From: Janthinobacterium sp.
Lineage (GTDB): Bacteria; Pseudomonadota; Gammaproteobacteria; Burkholderiales; Burkholderiaceae_D
Direction of reading: 5' to 3'
Length of the DNA: 64,000 nt
Assembly (NCBI RefSeq): GCF_009923995.1
Contig: NZ_RFSK01000006.1
Location: forward strand, 1 to 64,000
Each line of letters starts with the position of its first letter. Position 1 is the stretch's first letter. Of this stretch, positions 32,922 through 41,929 are shown piece by piece. The position numbers and the translations under genes are program-made. The notes beneath the pieces are model-generated. The model made no database searches. It had not been told where the DNA came from and worked only from the letters and a program-made list of their open reading frames with translations.

Positions 32922-33505
32922 CATGTCTCCTGGATGGATGCGGGGGCGGCAACGTCCGCCCCATCGAGCAACAGTTTTAATTTATGCATGGTGGCCCAGT
33001 TGCGCGACGTCACGCCATCGCCCAGCATGGCGCCCAGCGCCGCCAGCACCTTGCTCGCCAGCACCCCATCGGGACACCAGGCATACGCGGCCCACTGGCC
33101 CAGGGCCAGCGCTTCCGGCTGCCACGGCTGCTGCAGCAAGGGCGCCAGGCGCTGGACGTCGGCAGGGTTGTTCAGCACCAGCGCCAGCAGGCGGGCCGCG
33201 TCGGCCACGGGGGCGAGGGTATTTTGCGCGATCAGTTCGGAAAACTGCCTGGCCGACAGCACCGTCACCCTGGCCGCCACGCCCAGCTTGAGCACCAGCG
33301 CTTCCTCGATGCGGGCGGCCGCCTCGGCCGGGGCCACCCTGTCCGCGTCATACACCACGTTGCCACTGTTGAGTACGGTGCGGACATTCGCAAAGCCCAG
33401 GTCGCCCAGCAGCTTGCGCAGGTCGGCCATGGCCACCCGCTTGGCGCGGCCCACATTGATGCCGCGCAAGAATGCCACTTGCTGGCTGTTTTGTAAGGTT
33501 GTCAT
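32921..33505 (-). CDS. DUF1697 domain protein
   Basis: This 194-residue soluble protein begins MTTLQNSQQVAFLRGINVG, with the DUF1697 pattern FLRGINVGRAKRVAMADLRK, RTVLNSGNVVYDA and the end SRNWATMHKLKLLL. The function of the family is unknown. The start at 33505 has AGGAGG five bases upstream and is preferred to longer in-frame extensions in the kinase overlap. It begins 14 bp after the histidine kinase stop and runs straight into the DUF3224 gene. Confidence 0.85.
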   Translation of the reverse strand: MTTLQNSQQVAFLRGINVGRAKRVAMADLRKLLGDLGFANVRTVLNSGNVVYDADRVAPAEAAARIEEALVLKLGVAARVTVLSARQFSELIAQNTLAPVADAARLLALVLNNPADVQRLAPLLQQPWQPEALALGQWAAYAWCPDGVLASKVLAALGAMLGDGVTSRNWATMHKLKLLLDGADVAAPASIQET

Positions 33506-33519
33506 GTTTTCCTCCTTGC

Positions 33520-35100
33520 CTATGCCTGGCCGGCCGGCACGCTGGCGGCGCCCTCCGGCAACGGCGTCACCTTGGGCAGGCGCAGCAGGAACACGGCGCC
33601 CTCCCCCAGCGTGCTGCTGACCGTGATGGTGCCGCCAAACTGCTTGGCAATCAAGTTGAACACGATATTGAGGCCCAGTCCCGTGCCGCCCTGGCCCCGG
33701 CGCGTGGTGACGAAGGGGTCGAAGACGCGGTCGAGCATGTCCGGCGCGATGCCGCGGCCATTGTCGCGCACCTGCATGGCGATCCAGTCGCCTTCGCGGC
33801 GCACGCCGATATGGATGTTGCCGGCCGTGTCCGCATCGAAGGCGTGCTCGACGCAATTGAGCACCAGGTTGGTCAGCACCTGGGCCAGCGCGCCGGGATA
33901 GCTGTCGAGCATGATGTCGGGCGGACAATCGATGTCGATGGCGATGCGCGTCTTCTTCAAGGTCGGCTGCAGGCTCGAGATCACTTCGCCGATATAGTCA
34001 CGCAATTCGAACAGCCGGCGCGCCTCGCTGACCTGGTCGACGGCGATCTGCTTGAAGCTGTGGATCAGGTGCGCGGCGCGGTAGGCATTGTTCATGATCA
34101 GGCGCGCGCTCTCGCCGGCCGTTTCCAGGTAGCGCACGATATCGGTCTTCTTCACGCCGCCGCCCACCACCGCGGCGCTGATGCTGTCCGTGGCTTCCTT
34201 CAGCACGGAGGCGCTAGTCAGCGCGATGCCGACTGGGGTGTTGATTTCATGCGCCACGCCCGCCACCAGGCTGCCCAGCGAGGCGAGCCGTTCCGACTGC
34301 AGCAGGGACTCTTGCGCGCGGCGCAAGTCATCCATGGCCTGCGCCGTTTCCTGCTGCGAGCGGCGCGCCACGTCTTCCGCCTCGCGGATGCCCTCGATGA
34401 TGGACTTGAGCTTGCGCTGCACGGCGTTGAAGCCGCGGATCACGTCGCCCAGTTCGTCGCGCCGGTTTTCCGGCAATTCCTCGACCTGATCGCTGCCGCG
34501 CGTGGCCAGGTCGAACAAGCCGTCGCGCAACTGTTTCAGGGGATCAAACACGATGCGCAGGCTCAGCGCCAGCGCGCCCACGAGAATGATATCCAAAAGC
34601 AACACTTCCACCACCTTGCGCCGCACTTCGCTGCGCAGGGCTGCATCGATCTGCTCGCGGCTGAAATTGACGATGACCTTGCCCACGATCACGGGCTTGC
34701 CGCCGGTCGCGGCCGCCACGGCGTCGCGGAACACGAGCGGCGCCTCGACGGGCGTGCCGCCGATGGCCACGTCCGACGTCAAGGGCACCAGGGTGCCGGA
34801 CGCGTCGCGCACCTCGCCCGCGAACAGGCCCACGGACGCGTCGTAGACGCGGATGCCGACCAACTCCGGCGGCAGCATTTCCGCCGCGACGATGCTGTCG
34901 ACCTTGGATTTGTCCAGGTCCCACAGGGCCGAAGGCAAGCTGGTCTGCAAGCGCGTCAGTACGCCGCTGCGCAGGCGCGCGCTGCCCGACTCCAGTTCCT
35001 TGCTCAGGGTATATTGGGTGTAGCTGCCGGAAATGCCCAGCACCAGGGTGACGATGACGACAAAAAGCAAGGTCAGCCGGACTTGGATACTCACCATCAA
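33520..35100 (-). CDS. Membrane sensor histidine kinase
   Basis: This 526-residue kinase has a membrane segment at about residues 8-28, a periplasmic sensor of about 130 residues and a second segment at about 170-188. A HAMP domain follows with PLKQLRDGLFDLATRG, then a coiled coil, then HisKA with the acceptor His in SLVAGVAHEINTPVG, and the HATPase with GTGLGLNIVFNLIAKQFGG. No response regulator is adjacent, so it is orphan-like. Signal and target are unknown. The ATG at 35100 is doubled, so the start may be one codon later. Confidence 0.85.
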   Translation of the reverse strand: MMVSIQVRLTLLFVVIVTLVLGISGSYTQYTLSKELESGSARLRSGVLTRLQTSLPSALWDLDKSKVDSIVAAEMLPPELVGIRVYDASVGLFAGEVRDASGTLVPLTSDVAIGGTPVEAPLVFRDAVAAATGGKPVIVGKVIVNFSREQIDAALRSEVRRKVVEVLLLDIILVGALALSLRIVFDPLKQLRDGLFDLATRGSDQVEELPENRRDELGDVIRGFNAVQRKLKSIIEGIREAEDVARRSQQETAQAMDDLRRAQESLLQSERLASLGSLVAGVAHEINTPVGIALTSASVLKEATDSISAAVVGGGVKKTDIVRYLETAGESARLIMNNAYRAAHLIHSFKQIAVDQVSEARRLFELRDYIGEVISSLQPTLKKTRIAIDIDCPPDIMLDSYPGALAQVLTNLVLNCVEHAFDADTAGNIHIGVRREGDWIAMQVRDNGRGIAPDMLDRVFDPFVTTRRGQGGTGLGLNIVFNLIAKQFGGTITVSSTLGEGAVFLLRLPKVTPLPEGAASVPAGQA

Positions 35101-35305
35101 TCAACGCTCCCCCATGCCAGGCCTGCCGCCGGCCCGCGGCGCGGGCGCAGAGACGTCAGCAAGACCACCGCCGGAATCAAATGTACGGTATGACATGCTT
35201 ATTGGCAAGATTTACAGCAGCCCTGCTGCCGGCAGGGACATTGATACAGGTTGAGACATTGCGTCATGGCAATGGTAATATCCCGCAATCATCAAAGGAG
35301 TCGTC

Positions 35306-35644
35306 ATGGCGGTCAGGCATCAACATCTCCCCCTGGAACAGGTTCGTCCCGGCATGGTCTTGTCGGATGTCCTGCTCGATGCGCATGGTCAAGTGCTGCT
35401 GCCGCAAGGCGCGGTGCTGACGGAAAACATGCTGGCCCTGATGCCCCGTCACGGCATCGACATGCTGCCGATCCAGGCGCCGCCGCCGTCGCCGGAAGAA
35501 GTGGCCGCGCAACAAGCCGCCTACCGCGAACGGCTCGCCTACCTGTTCCGCAAGCATGATCCGGAGGACCCCGAAGAGGCGGCCACAACCTTGCTGCGCA
35601 GCTATGTCACGGCTTACCGCCTGGGCACGGGAGAGGCGGCATGA
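35306..35644 (+). CDS. Small protein coupled to an HDOD protein
   Basis: This 112-residue protein has no signal or membrane segment. The first part (LPLEQVRPGMVLSDVLLDAHGQVLLPQGAVLTENMLALM) resembles the short N-terminal domain that precedes HD-GYP or HDOD domains. The rest is helical. The stop overlaps the start of the HDOD gene by four bases (ATGA). AAAGGAG precedes the start. Function is unknown, probably regulatory together with its partner. Confidence 0.78.
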   Translation: MAVRHQHLPLEQVRPGMVLSDVLLDAHGQVLLPQGAVLTENMLALMPRHGIDMLPIQAPPPSPEEVAAQQAAYRERLAYLFRKHDPEDPEEAATTLLRSYVTAYRLGTGEAA

Positions 35645-36486
35645 GCGCCCTGCTGACCCTCGACGACATCGTCGCCCACCTCGACGACTTGCCGTCGCTG
35701 CCCGCCGTCGTGATGGAACTGCTCGACAGTATCGACCAGGAAGATGTGGATATTTCCGTGCTGGCGAAAAAGGTTTCCTATGACCAGGCCCTGACGGCGA
35801 AAACCTTGCGCCTGGCCAATTCCTCGCAATATGGCCTGCAAGTGAAGGCCACCACCATCCAGCAGGCGATCACCTACCTGGGCTTCCAGACCACGCGCAG
35901 CCTGATCACGTCGGCCGCCATCACGGGCGCCTTTCCGGAAGGACGCTGCCCCGGCTTCGACGACAAGGCCTTCTGGCGCCACTCCGTAGCGACGGCGGGC
36001 TGCGCCAAGGTGCTGGCGCGGCAGATCCGTTTCAACCAGGATTACGCCTTCACGGCCGGCTTGCTGCACAACATCGGCCGCCTGGTGCTGGTCAGCAGTT
36101 TCCCCGCTCACTATGCGCAAGTCATCGCGCACCAGGCGGCGCAGGATTGCACCCTGCTCGAAGCCGAGCAGGCCGTGCTGGGCGTGGACCACGTGCAGGC
36201 GGGCGTGGCGCTGGCCGAGCACTGGAATTTTTCCGACACCATGCGCTTGGCGCTGGGCAACTATTTGCAGCCGGAAGCGCCGGGCGCCGGTTTCCTCGCT
36301 TCATTGATCCATGTGGCCAATGCCATCGTCTGCGCGCTCGACCTGGCGCAGGCGGGCGACGACATGGTGCCGCGCGTCTCGCCCGTGGCGTGGGACGCGA
36401 TGGGCCTGGGCGAGGAAACCTATCTGCAGCTGTTCCGGGAAACGGAATTGCGCTACGAGGAAATCACCACGGCCCTGTTAAGCTGA
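35641..36486 (+). CDS. HDOD-domain protein
   Basis: This 281-residue protein contains an HDOD domain at about residues 10-215 (DDLPSLPAVVMELLDSIDQ, then TAKTLRLANSSQYGLQ, FTAGLLHNIGRLVLVSSF). HDOD proteins resemble HD hydrolases that lack the full metal site, and act in signalling, for example in cyclic-di-GMP or chemotaxis-related circuits. It is translationally coupled to the 112-residue gene upstream. No partner kinase is adjacent on this strand. Confidence 0.88.
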   Translation: MSALLTLDDIVAHLDDLPSLPAVVMELLDSIDQEDVDISVLAKKVSYDQALTAKTLRLANSSQYGLQVKATTIQQAITYLGFQTTRSLITSAAITGAFPEGRCPGFDDKAFWRHSVATAGCAKVLARQIRFNQDYAFTAGLLHNIGRLVLVSSFPAHYAQVIAHQAAQDCTLLEAEQAVLGVDHVQAGVALAEHWNFSDTMRLALGNYLQPEAPGAGFLASLIHVANAIVCALDLAQAGDDMVPRVSPVAWDAMGLGEETYLQLFRETELRYEEITTALLS

Positions 36487-36511
36487 CCCGGCAGCCGGGG
36501 CCACCAACGCA

Positions 36512-36541
36512 AACGGCTCTCGCTGTGTAGCGAAAGCCGTT
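36512..36541. terminator. Stem-loop after the HDOD gene
   Basis: AACGGCTCTCGCT pairs with AGCGAAAGCCGTT (one mismatch, arms 36512-36524 and 36529-36541, loop GTGT). No T-run follows, so it is a weak terminator or mRNA-stabilising hairpin. Confidence 0.5.
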
Positions 36542-36635
36542 ATGGGTACTGCCATATTTCCTTCCTGCCCGATCGACGCCAGCCTGTTGCCGCCAGCAGC
36601 TACGCAAGCGGCACAGTCAGCGCGGGACCACCACA

Positions 36636-36962
36636 TCAGTGCGCGTAATTCGATTCTTGCGCATCGCCGCGGTCTTCCGCTTTTGGACGGCCCTGGGCGT
36701 CGGACAAACGATACTTGGTGCGGCGGTCGCCCATCAAGTCGCGCAGGTCGCGGATGCTCATGCCCGTCACTTCGTGCATGCGGATCAGCAGGGAAGCGCC
36801 GACCGGCAAGCGGTGGTGGCGGATCTTGCTGATGACGGGCGGCGCCACTTCGAGCAGGCGCGACAGGGCTGCATCGTTCTTCAGCTGCATCTTGCTCAGC
36901 AGAATATCCAGCAGGTGGTTAGGGTTGTAACTCTCTTGCGATGCTAATGCATGATGTGCCAT
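36636..36962 (-). CDS. Small helix-turn-helix protein
   Basis: This 108-residue protein has a predicted Cro/C1-type helix-turn-helix at about residues 24-72 (LKNDAALSRLLEVAPPVISK, then IRHHRLPVGASLLIRMHEVT) and a charged tail. Proteins of this form are common in Oxalobacteraceae and lack a known target. AGGAAAA precedes the ATG. The gene stands alone with about 150 bp to the HDOD stop and 650 bp to miaB. Confidence 0.7.
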   Translation of the reverse strand: MAHHALASQESYNPNHLLDILLSKMQLKNDAALSRLLEVAPPVISKIRHHRLPVGASLLIRMHEVTGMSIRDLRDLMGDRRTKYRLSDAQGRPKAEDRGDAQESNYAH

Positions 36963-37616
36963 GATTTTTCCTCGTCTAGTGAATGTTGAAAGAATGCCGA
37001 TACGAACTTAAGGCTGGCTTAGAGTGTTTAAAGTATTTCAAAAACCGTCAGCCCCCTTCCCTCCTATCGCGCCGCCCGCACAGGACCCGTACAGCCACGT
37101 TGAAGCAATGCGCCCAGCTTGCCGCTCGGATCAACAGCACTGCAATCCGCTGAATTGAATTGCATATAAGGCAATATACTAGTCCAAACAGGCGGCATCC
37201 GCGCCTCGCGCAACCTTCCTGATTGTTAAATATCAATCAAGGTGCTGGTTGGCTTAACAACGATGCCTTTTCAACACATTAGGATGCCTGGGGCCGCACA
37301 CAAGGCTTTGCAGCAACTTGTTACAAATCAATGGTGTTGCACGGCAATAAATACCTTTAGGAAACATCGCCGCCGGCGGGACGGGGCAAGGGCTGCCGCA
37401 ACATGGCCCGCCCAGGCGATTTACGCTAAACTATGGCCTGAACTTGCAGCGCGCCGGCCACCGGGCAAGCGGATGCGCGCACCGGCCATCGGGGCGTTTC
37501 GGCGGCATGGGTCCGCCCGGGCGATGCCTGCGCCGTTGGCCCCTGCCCTGCGGCCTGGCCGGCCGCCCGATTCACGGCCCGATTTACCGCTCACTACCAA
37601 TAAAGCGCCCGACTCC
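36963..37616. other. 654-bp gap upstream of miaB
   Basis: The first half is AT-richer than the surroundings (for example 37155-37240) and probably holds divergent promoters of the HTH gene and the miaB unit. The half nearest miaB is GC-rich with no ribosome binding site. A frame open from 37242 runs into miaB, but its N-terminal 125 residues have no family pattern and are taken as untranslated. Confidence 0.55.
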
Positions 37617-38984
37617 ATGCAGAAAAAAGTATTCATTAAAACCTTCGGCTGCCAGATGAACGAGTACGACTCGGACAAGATGGCCGACGTGCTGGGCGCG
37701 TCCGACGGCCTGGTGCGCACCGACACGCCGGAAGACGCCGACGTAATCCTGCTCAATACCTGTTCCGTGCGCGAAAAAGCGCAGGAAAAAGTGTTTTCCG
37801 ACCTGGGCCGCCTGCGCGAGCTGAAGCTGGCCAAGCCGCACCTCCTGATCGGCGTGGGCGGCTGCGTGGCCTCGCAGGAAGGCGACGCCATCGTCAAGCG
37901 CGCGCCGTATGTCGACATGGTCTTCGGCCCGCAGACCCTGCACCGCCTGCCGCAGATGATCGAGCTGCGCCGCGCCAGCGGCGATTCGCAGGTGGACATC
38001 AGCTTCCCGGAAATCGAGAAATTCGACCACCTGCCGCCGGCCAAGGTGGACGGCGCCTCGGCCTTCGTCTCCATCATGGAAGGCTGCAGCAAATATTGCA
38101 GCTACTGCGTCGTACCGTACACGCGCGGCGAGGAAGTGTCGCGCCGCTTCGAGGACGTGCTGACGGAAGTGGCGGGCCTGGCCGCCCAGGGCGTCAAGGA
38201 AATCACCCTGCTGGGCCAGAACGTGAACGCCTACCGTGGCGCGATGGAAGGCGGCGAGATCGCCGACTTCGCCCTGCTGCTCGAATACGTGGCCGACATT
38301 CCCGGCATCGCGCGCATGCGCTTCGTCACCAGCCACCCGAAGGAATTCACGCAGCGCCTGATCGACGCCTACGCGAAGATCCCGCAGCTGGTTGACCATC
38401 TGTACCTGCCGGCGCAGCACGGTTCCGACAGGGTGCTGGGCGCCATGAAGCGCGGCTACACGGGCCTGGAATACAAGTCCATCATCCGCCGCATCCGCGC
38501 CGTGCGCCCGAACATGGCCATTTCGTCCGACTTCATCGTCGGCTTCCCCGGCGAGACGCAGGCCGATTTCGACGCCATGATGAAGCTGATCGCCGACGTG
38601 GGTTTCGACAACAGCTACAGCTTCATCTTCAGCAAGCGCCCCGGCACGCCGGCGGCCAGCCTGGAAGACGATACGCCGCATGAAGTCAAGCTGGCCCGGC
38701 TGCAGCAGCTGCAGGCGGCCATCGATGCCAACACGCGCAAATACAGCCTGGCCATGGTGGGCACGGTGCAAACCATCCTCGTCGAAGGCCGCTCGAAGAA
38801 GGACACGGACGATAGCGAACTGCAAGGCCGCACGGAAAACAACCGCGTGGTCAATTTCGACGCCGGTCCCGACGGTTTGCAATTGATCGGCCAGCTGGTC
38901 GACGTGCGCATCACCGAAAGCCATTCCTACACCCTGCGCGGCGAACTCGTCGCCAGCGCACCCGCATTGAAAAGAGCCAGTTGA
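37617..38984 (+). CDS. miaB: tRNA-i6A37 methylthiotransferase MiaB
   Basis: This 455-residue radical-SAM enzyme adds a methylthio group to i6A37 made by MiaA. The N-terminal UPF0004 domain begins [20 protein letters not shown], the radical-SAM cluster lies in [18 protein letters not shown] at about residue 155, and a TRAM domain closes the protein. The start at 37617 is fixed by that N-terminal motif. It overlaps phoH as TTGA, and the miaB-phoH-ybeY order is widespread. Confidence 0.95.
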   Translation: MQKKVFIKTFGCQMNEYDSDKMADVLGASDGLVRTDTPEDADVILLNTCSVREKAQEKVFSDLGRLRELKLAKPHLLIGVGGCVASQEGDAIVKRAPYVDMVFGPQTLHRLPQMIELRRASGDSQVDISFPEIEKFDHLPPAKVDGASAFVSIMEGCSKYCSYCVVPYTRGEEVSRRFEDVLTEVAGLAAQGVKEITLLGQNVNAYRGAMEGGEIADFALLLEYVADIPGIARMRFVTSHPKEFTQRLIDAYAKIPQLVDHLYLPAQHGSDRVLGAMKRGYTGLEYKSIIRRIRAVRPNMAISSDFIVGFPGETQADFDAMMKLIADVGFDNSYSFIFSKRPGTPAASLEDDTPHEVKLARLQQLQAAIDANTRKYSLAMVGTVQTILVEGRSKKDTDDSELQGRTENNRVVNFDAGPDGLQLIGQLVDVRITESHSYTLRGELVASAPALKRAS

Positions 38985-40045
38985 AAACCAAAGCCCCGAT
39001 ACAGCCGCATTACTTCATCCCCGAACCGCTCGACAACACGCGCCTGGCGCACCTGTGCGGGCCGCTCGATGAAAACCTGCGCCAGATTTCCGCCGCCCTC
39101 GACGTGACGATCTTCCGCCGCGGCGAGAAATTCATCGTCGGCGGCAGCAATGCCGCACGCGCCGTGGAAATCCTCGAGCAGTTCTACGCCATCGCCAACA
39201 AGGTCGTGCCGCTGGAAGAAGTGCAACTGGCCCTGGTGGAACAGCGGGCAGGACTGTCCGCCGCGTCGGAACACCATGCCAACGCACCCGTCAGCACCTT
39301 CGTCGAGCCCGACATCGCCAGCCCCGTGCTGAAAACCCGCCGCAGCGACCTGCGCGGGCGCACGCCGCACCAGATCGCGTATTTGCGCGACATCCTCGAA
39401 CACGACATCAGCTTCGGCGTGGGCCCGGCCGGCACGGGCAAGACGTATCTCGCCGTCGCCTGCGCCGTCGACGCGCTCGAGCGCGACGCCGTCAAGCGCA
39501 TCATCCTGACGCGCCCCGCCGTCGAAGCGGGCGAACGCCTGGGCTTCCTGCCGGGCGACCTGGCGCAAAAGGTCGATCCCTACCTGCGTCCCCTCTACGA
39601 TGCGCTGTATGATTTGCTGGGCTTTGACCGCACGCAAAAACTGTTTGAAAAACAGGTGATCGAGATCGCCCCATTGGCCTACATGCGCGGGCGCACCCTG
39701 AACCACGCCTTCGTCATCCTCGATGAGGCGCAGAACACCACCGTCGAACAGATGAAGATGTTCCTGACGCGCATCGGTTTCGGCAGCAAGGCCGTGGTGA
39801 CGGGCGACGTCACGCAAGTTGACCTGCACAAGAGCCAGACAAGCGGCCTGATCGACGCCGTGCAAGTCCTGAAAGACGTGCGCGGCATCGGCTTCACGCA
39901 ATTTAACAGCACCGACGTGGTGCGCCATCCGCTTGTCGCGCGCATCGTCGACGCCTATGAAACGGCGCAGGCGGCCCATGCCGACGCCGCCCAGCTACTC
40001 CCCCTGATCAAACCAGCAGCCGCCAAAAATGTCCGAAAAAAATAA
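38981..40045 (+). CDS. ybeZ: PhoH-like ATPase (YbeZ)
   Basis: This 354-residue cytoplasmic ATPase carries an N-terminal KH-like stretch and a P-loop [11 protein letters not shown] at about residue 147, with Walker [12 protein letters not shown] and DVTQVDL. It is associated with YbeY in ribosome maturation. The start codon is TTG, overlapping the miaB stop by four bases, so translation is coupled. Its end overlaps ybeY by 17 bp. Confidence 0.92.
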   Translation: MKTKAPIQPHYFIPEPLDNTRLAHLCGPLDENLRQISAALDVTIFRRGEKFIVGGSNAARAVEILEQFYAIANKVVPLEEVQLALVEQRAGLSAASEHHANAPVSTFVEPDIASPVLKTRRSDLRGRTPHQIAYLRDILEHDISFGVGPAGTGKTYLAVACAVDALERDAVKRIILTRPAVEAGERLGFLPGDLAQKVDPYLRPLYDALYDLLGFDRTQKLFEKQVIEIAPLAYMRGRTLNHAFVILDEAQNTTVEQMKMFLTRIGFGSKAVVTGDVTQVDLHKSQTSGLIDAVQVLKDVRGIGFTQFNSTDVVRHPLVARIVDAYETAQAAHADAAQLLPLIKPAAAKNVRKK

Positions 40046-40493
40046 ACTCTCCCTGTCCGTGCAATACCCGGACGCCCGCCTGGCAACCCTGATCACGCGC
40101 CCGAAAGTGCGCCGCTGGGTCAAGGCGGCCCTGTTCGCCCCCGCCGAATTCACCATCCGCTTCGTCGATGCCGAGGAAGGCCGCAGCCTGAACCGCGACT
40201 ACCGCGAAAAGGACTATGCCACCAACGTGCTGACCTTCGCCTACAACGAAGGCGAAGAACTCGGTGAGGACGAACCGACGCGCGCCGACATCATCCTGTG
40301 CACGGACGTGCTGGAAAAGGAAGCGGCGGAACAGAAGAAAAGCGTGGAAGAGCATACGGCCCACCTGATCGTCCACGGCGTGCTGCATGCGCAGGGCTAC
40401 GACCACATGGATGACGAGGAAGCGGCCGAGATGGAAGGCCTGGAAACGGAAATCCTGGCCAAGCTCGGCATTACCGACCCGTACAAGGAGTAA
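40029..40493 (+). CDS. ybeY: Endoribonuclease / rRNA maturation factor YbeY
   Basis: This metal-dependent ribonuclease of 154 residues acts in 16S rRNA 3'-end processing and ribosome quality control. The zinc site [11 protein letters not shown] lies at about residues 117-127 and is preceded by NVLTFAYN. It overlaps the 3' end of the phoH-like gene by 17 bp, and a DUF4259 gene starts 4 bp later. Confidence 0.93.
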   Translation: MSEKNKLSLSVQYPDARLATLITRPKVRRWVKAALFAPAEFTIRFVDAEEGRSLNRDYREKDYATNVLTFAYNEGEELGEDEPTRADIILCTDVLEKEAAEQKKSVEEHTAHLIVHGVLHAQGYDHMDDEEAAEMEGLETEILAKLGITDPYKE

Positions 40494-40497
40494 GCGG

Positions 40498-40917
40498 ATG
40501 GGAACCTGGGCACTGGATGCCTTCGGCAACGACTACGCCATGGACTGGGCGCAGGACTTGCACGAATATAAAACTTTGGAACTGGTCGAGACGACGCTCG
40601 ACAACGTCATCGACAGCACGGAAGCGGAGCTGGAGGCGCCGTTCGCCGCCGAGGCGCTGGCCGCGCTGGAGGTGATCGCGCGCCTGCTGGGCAAGCCGGG
40701 CGAGGACGACCCGGCCACGGCGGACGTGGACGAGTGGGTGGCCGCCTGCAAGAAGAAGGTCACGCCGCCGCTGCTGGAAAAGGCGCGCCTGGCCTTCGAC
40801 CGCATCACGGCGGAGTCGTCGGAACTGCGCCAGCTGTGGCAGGACAGCGAGCATTACGCCGACTGGCAGGCGGACGTGGCGGACCTGCGCGCCCGCGTGC
40901 TGGGTCCGGAAGCCTGA
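40498..40917 (+). CDS. DUF4259 domain protein
   Basis: This 139-residue acidic soluble protein begins MGTWALDAFGNDYAMDWAQD, the DUF4259 pattern, and continues with helices rich in Leu, Ala and Glu. It begins 4 bp after ybeY with AAGGAG upstream. The function of the family is unknown, so its place at the end of miaB-phoH-ybeY is of interest but may be chance. Confidence 0.8.
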   Translation: MGTWALDAFGNDYAMDWAQDLHEYKTLELVETTLDNVIDSTEAELEAPFAAEALAALEVIARLLGKPGEDDPATADVDEWVAACKKKVTPPLLEKARLAFDRITAESSELRQLWQDSEHYADWQADVADLRARVLGPEA

Positions 40918-40958
40918 AACGTCGGGCAACGGGGCACTTCAGCGTATTAAATTTGCAT

Positions 40959-40993
40959 CAAAAGCGGGGAAATCCGGTATCGCCCCGCTTTTG
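40959..40993. terminator. Stem-loop between DUF4259 and corC
   Basis: CAAAAGCGGGG (40959-40969) pairs perfectly with CCCCGCTTTTG (40983-40993) around a 13-bp loop. It has no downstream T-run. It ends 41 bp before corC and may end the ybeY transcript or act as an attenuator. Confidence 0.5.
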
Positions 40994-41034
40994 GTGTATC
41001 CTATATCCCTTCGCAACAACGGCTCACGCCTCCT

Positions 41035-41913
41035 ATGCCCGAGCACCCTAGTGGCGTCAGAACTGACGTCAAGCCCCACCGGTCACTGTTTGAACGCCTG
41101 ACCGCACTCATTTCCCCCGAGCCAGAGAACCGAGCAGAATTGCTCGAAGTTCTACACGATGCGCATGAACGCAAGCTGATCGACGCCGACGCCCTGTCGA
41201 TGATCGAAGGCGTGTTCCAGGTGTCGGATCTCTGTGCGCGCGACATCATGATTCCCCGTTCGCAGATGGATGTCATCGACATCAGCAAGCCGATCGAGGA
41301 ATGGATGCCGGAAGTCCTGTCCACCGCCCACTCGCGCTTCCCCGCGATCGAAGGCGAGCGCGACAAGGTCATCGGCATCCTGCTGGCGAAAGATCTCCTG
41401 CGTTATTACGCTGAAGAAACTTTCGACGTCCGCGACATGCTGCGCCCCGCCATCTTCATCCCCGAATCGAAACGCCTGAATGTGCTGCTGCGCGATTTCC
41501 GCGCCAACCACAATCACATGGCCATCGTCGTCGATGAATACAGCGGCGTCGCCGGCCTGATCACCATCGAAGACGTGCTGGAACAGATCGTCGGCGATAT
41601 CGAGGACGAATACGACTTCGACGAAGCCGAGGACAATATCCTCTCGCTCAAGGAAGGCCAGTACGGTCCCCGCTGGCGGGTCAAGGCGCTGACCGAGATC
41701 GAACAGTTCAACGAGGAAGTGGGCAGCCACCTGGTGGACGACGACGTCGATACCATCGGCGGCCTCGTTTCGAAGTACCTGGGCCGCATGGCGCACAAGG
41801 GCGATATCTTCGACCTGGGCAACCTGCGCTTCGAGGTGCTGCGCGCCGATGCGCGCCAGGTGCACGTGCTGCTCGTCGAGCGCCTGCCCAACGTGCCGGA
41901 ACTGGAACTCTGA
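41035..41913 (+). CDS. corC: CorC/HlyC-type CBS-domain protein
   Basis: This 292-residue protein has two CBS domains at about residues 65-190 (RDIMIPRSQMDVID, then ILLAKDLLRYY, VVDEYSGVAGLITIEDVLEQIVGDI) and a C-terminal CorC_HlyC transport-associated domain (DDDVDTIGGLVSKYLGRM). Relatives are linked to magnesium and cobalt homeostasis. It lies 16 bp upstream of lnt, the usual corC-lnt pair. It has no membrane segment. Confidence 0.9.
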   Translation: MPEHPSGVRTDVKPHRSLFERLTALISPEPENRAELLEVLHDAHERKLIDADALSMIEGVFQVSDLCARDIMIPRSQMDVIDISKPIEEWMPEVLSTAHSRFPAIEGERDKVIGILLAKDLLRYYAEETFDVRDMLRPAIFIPESKRLNVLLRDFRANHNHMAIVVDEYSGVAGLITIEDVLEQIVGDIEDEYDFDEAEDNILSLKEGQYGPRWRVKALTEIEQFNEEVGSHLVDDDVDTIGGLVSKYLGRMAHKGDIFDLGNLRFEVLRADARQVHVLLVERLPNVPELEL

Positions 41914-41929
41914 CATGCGCGTGCTGTAG

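Noticed and set aside
36542-36832. Plus-strand open frame after the HDOD gene
   Set aside because: It starts inside the stem-loop tail and runs antisense to the small HTH gene without a coding pattern of its own.
37242-37616. 125-residue N-terminal extension of MiaB
   Set aside because: MiaB proteins begin near the [12 protein letters not shown] motif and the extension has no similarity pattern.
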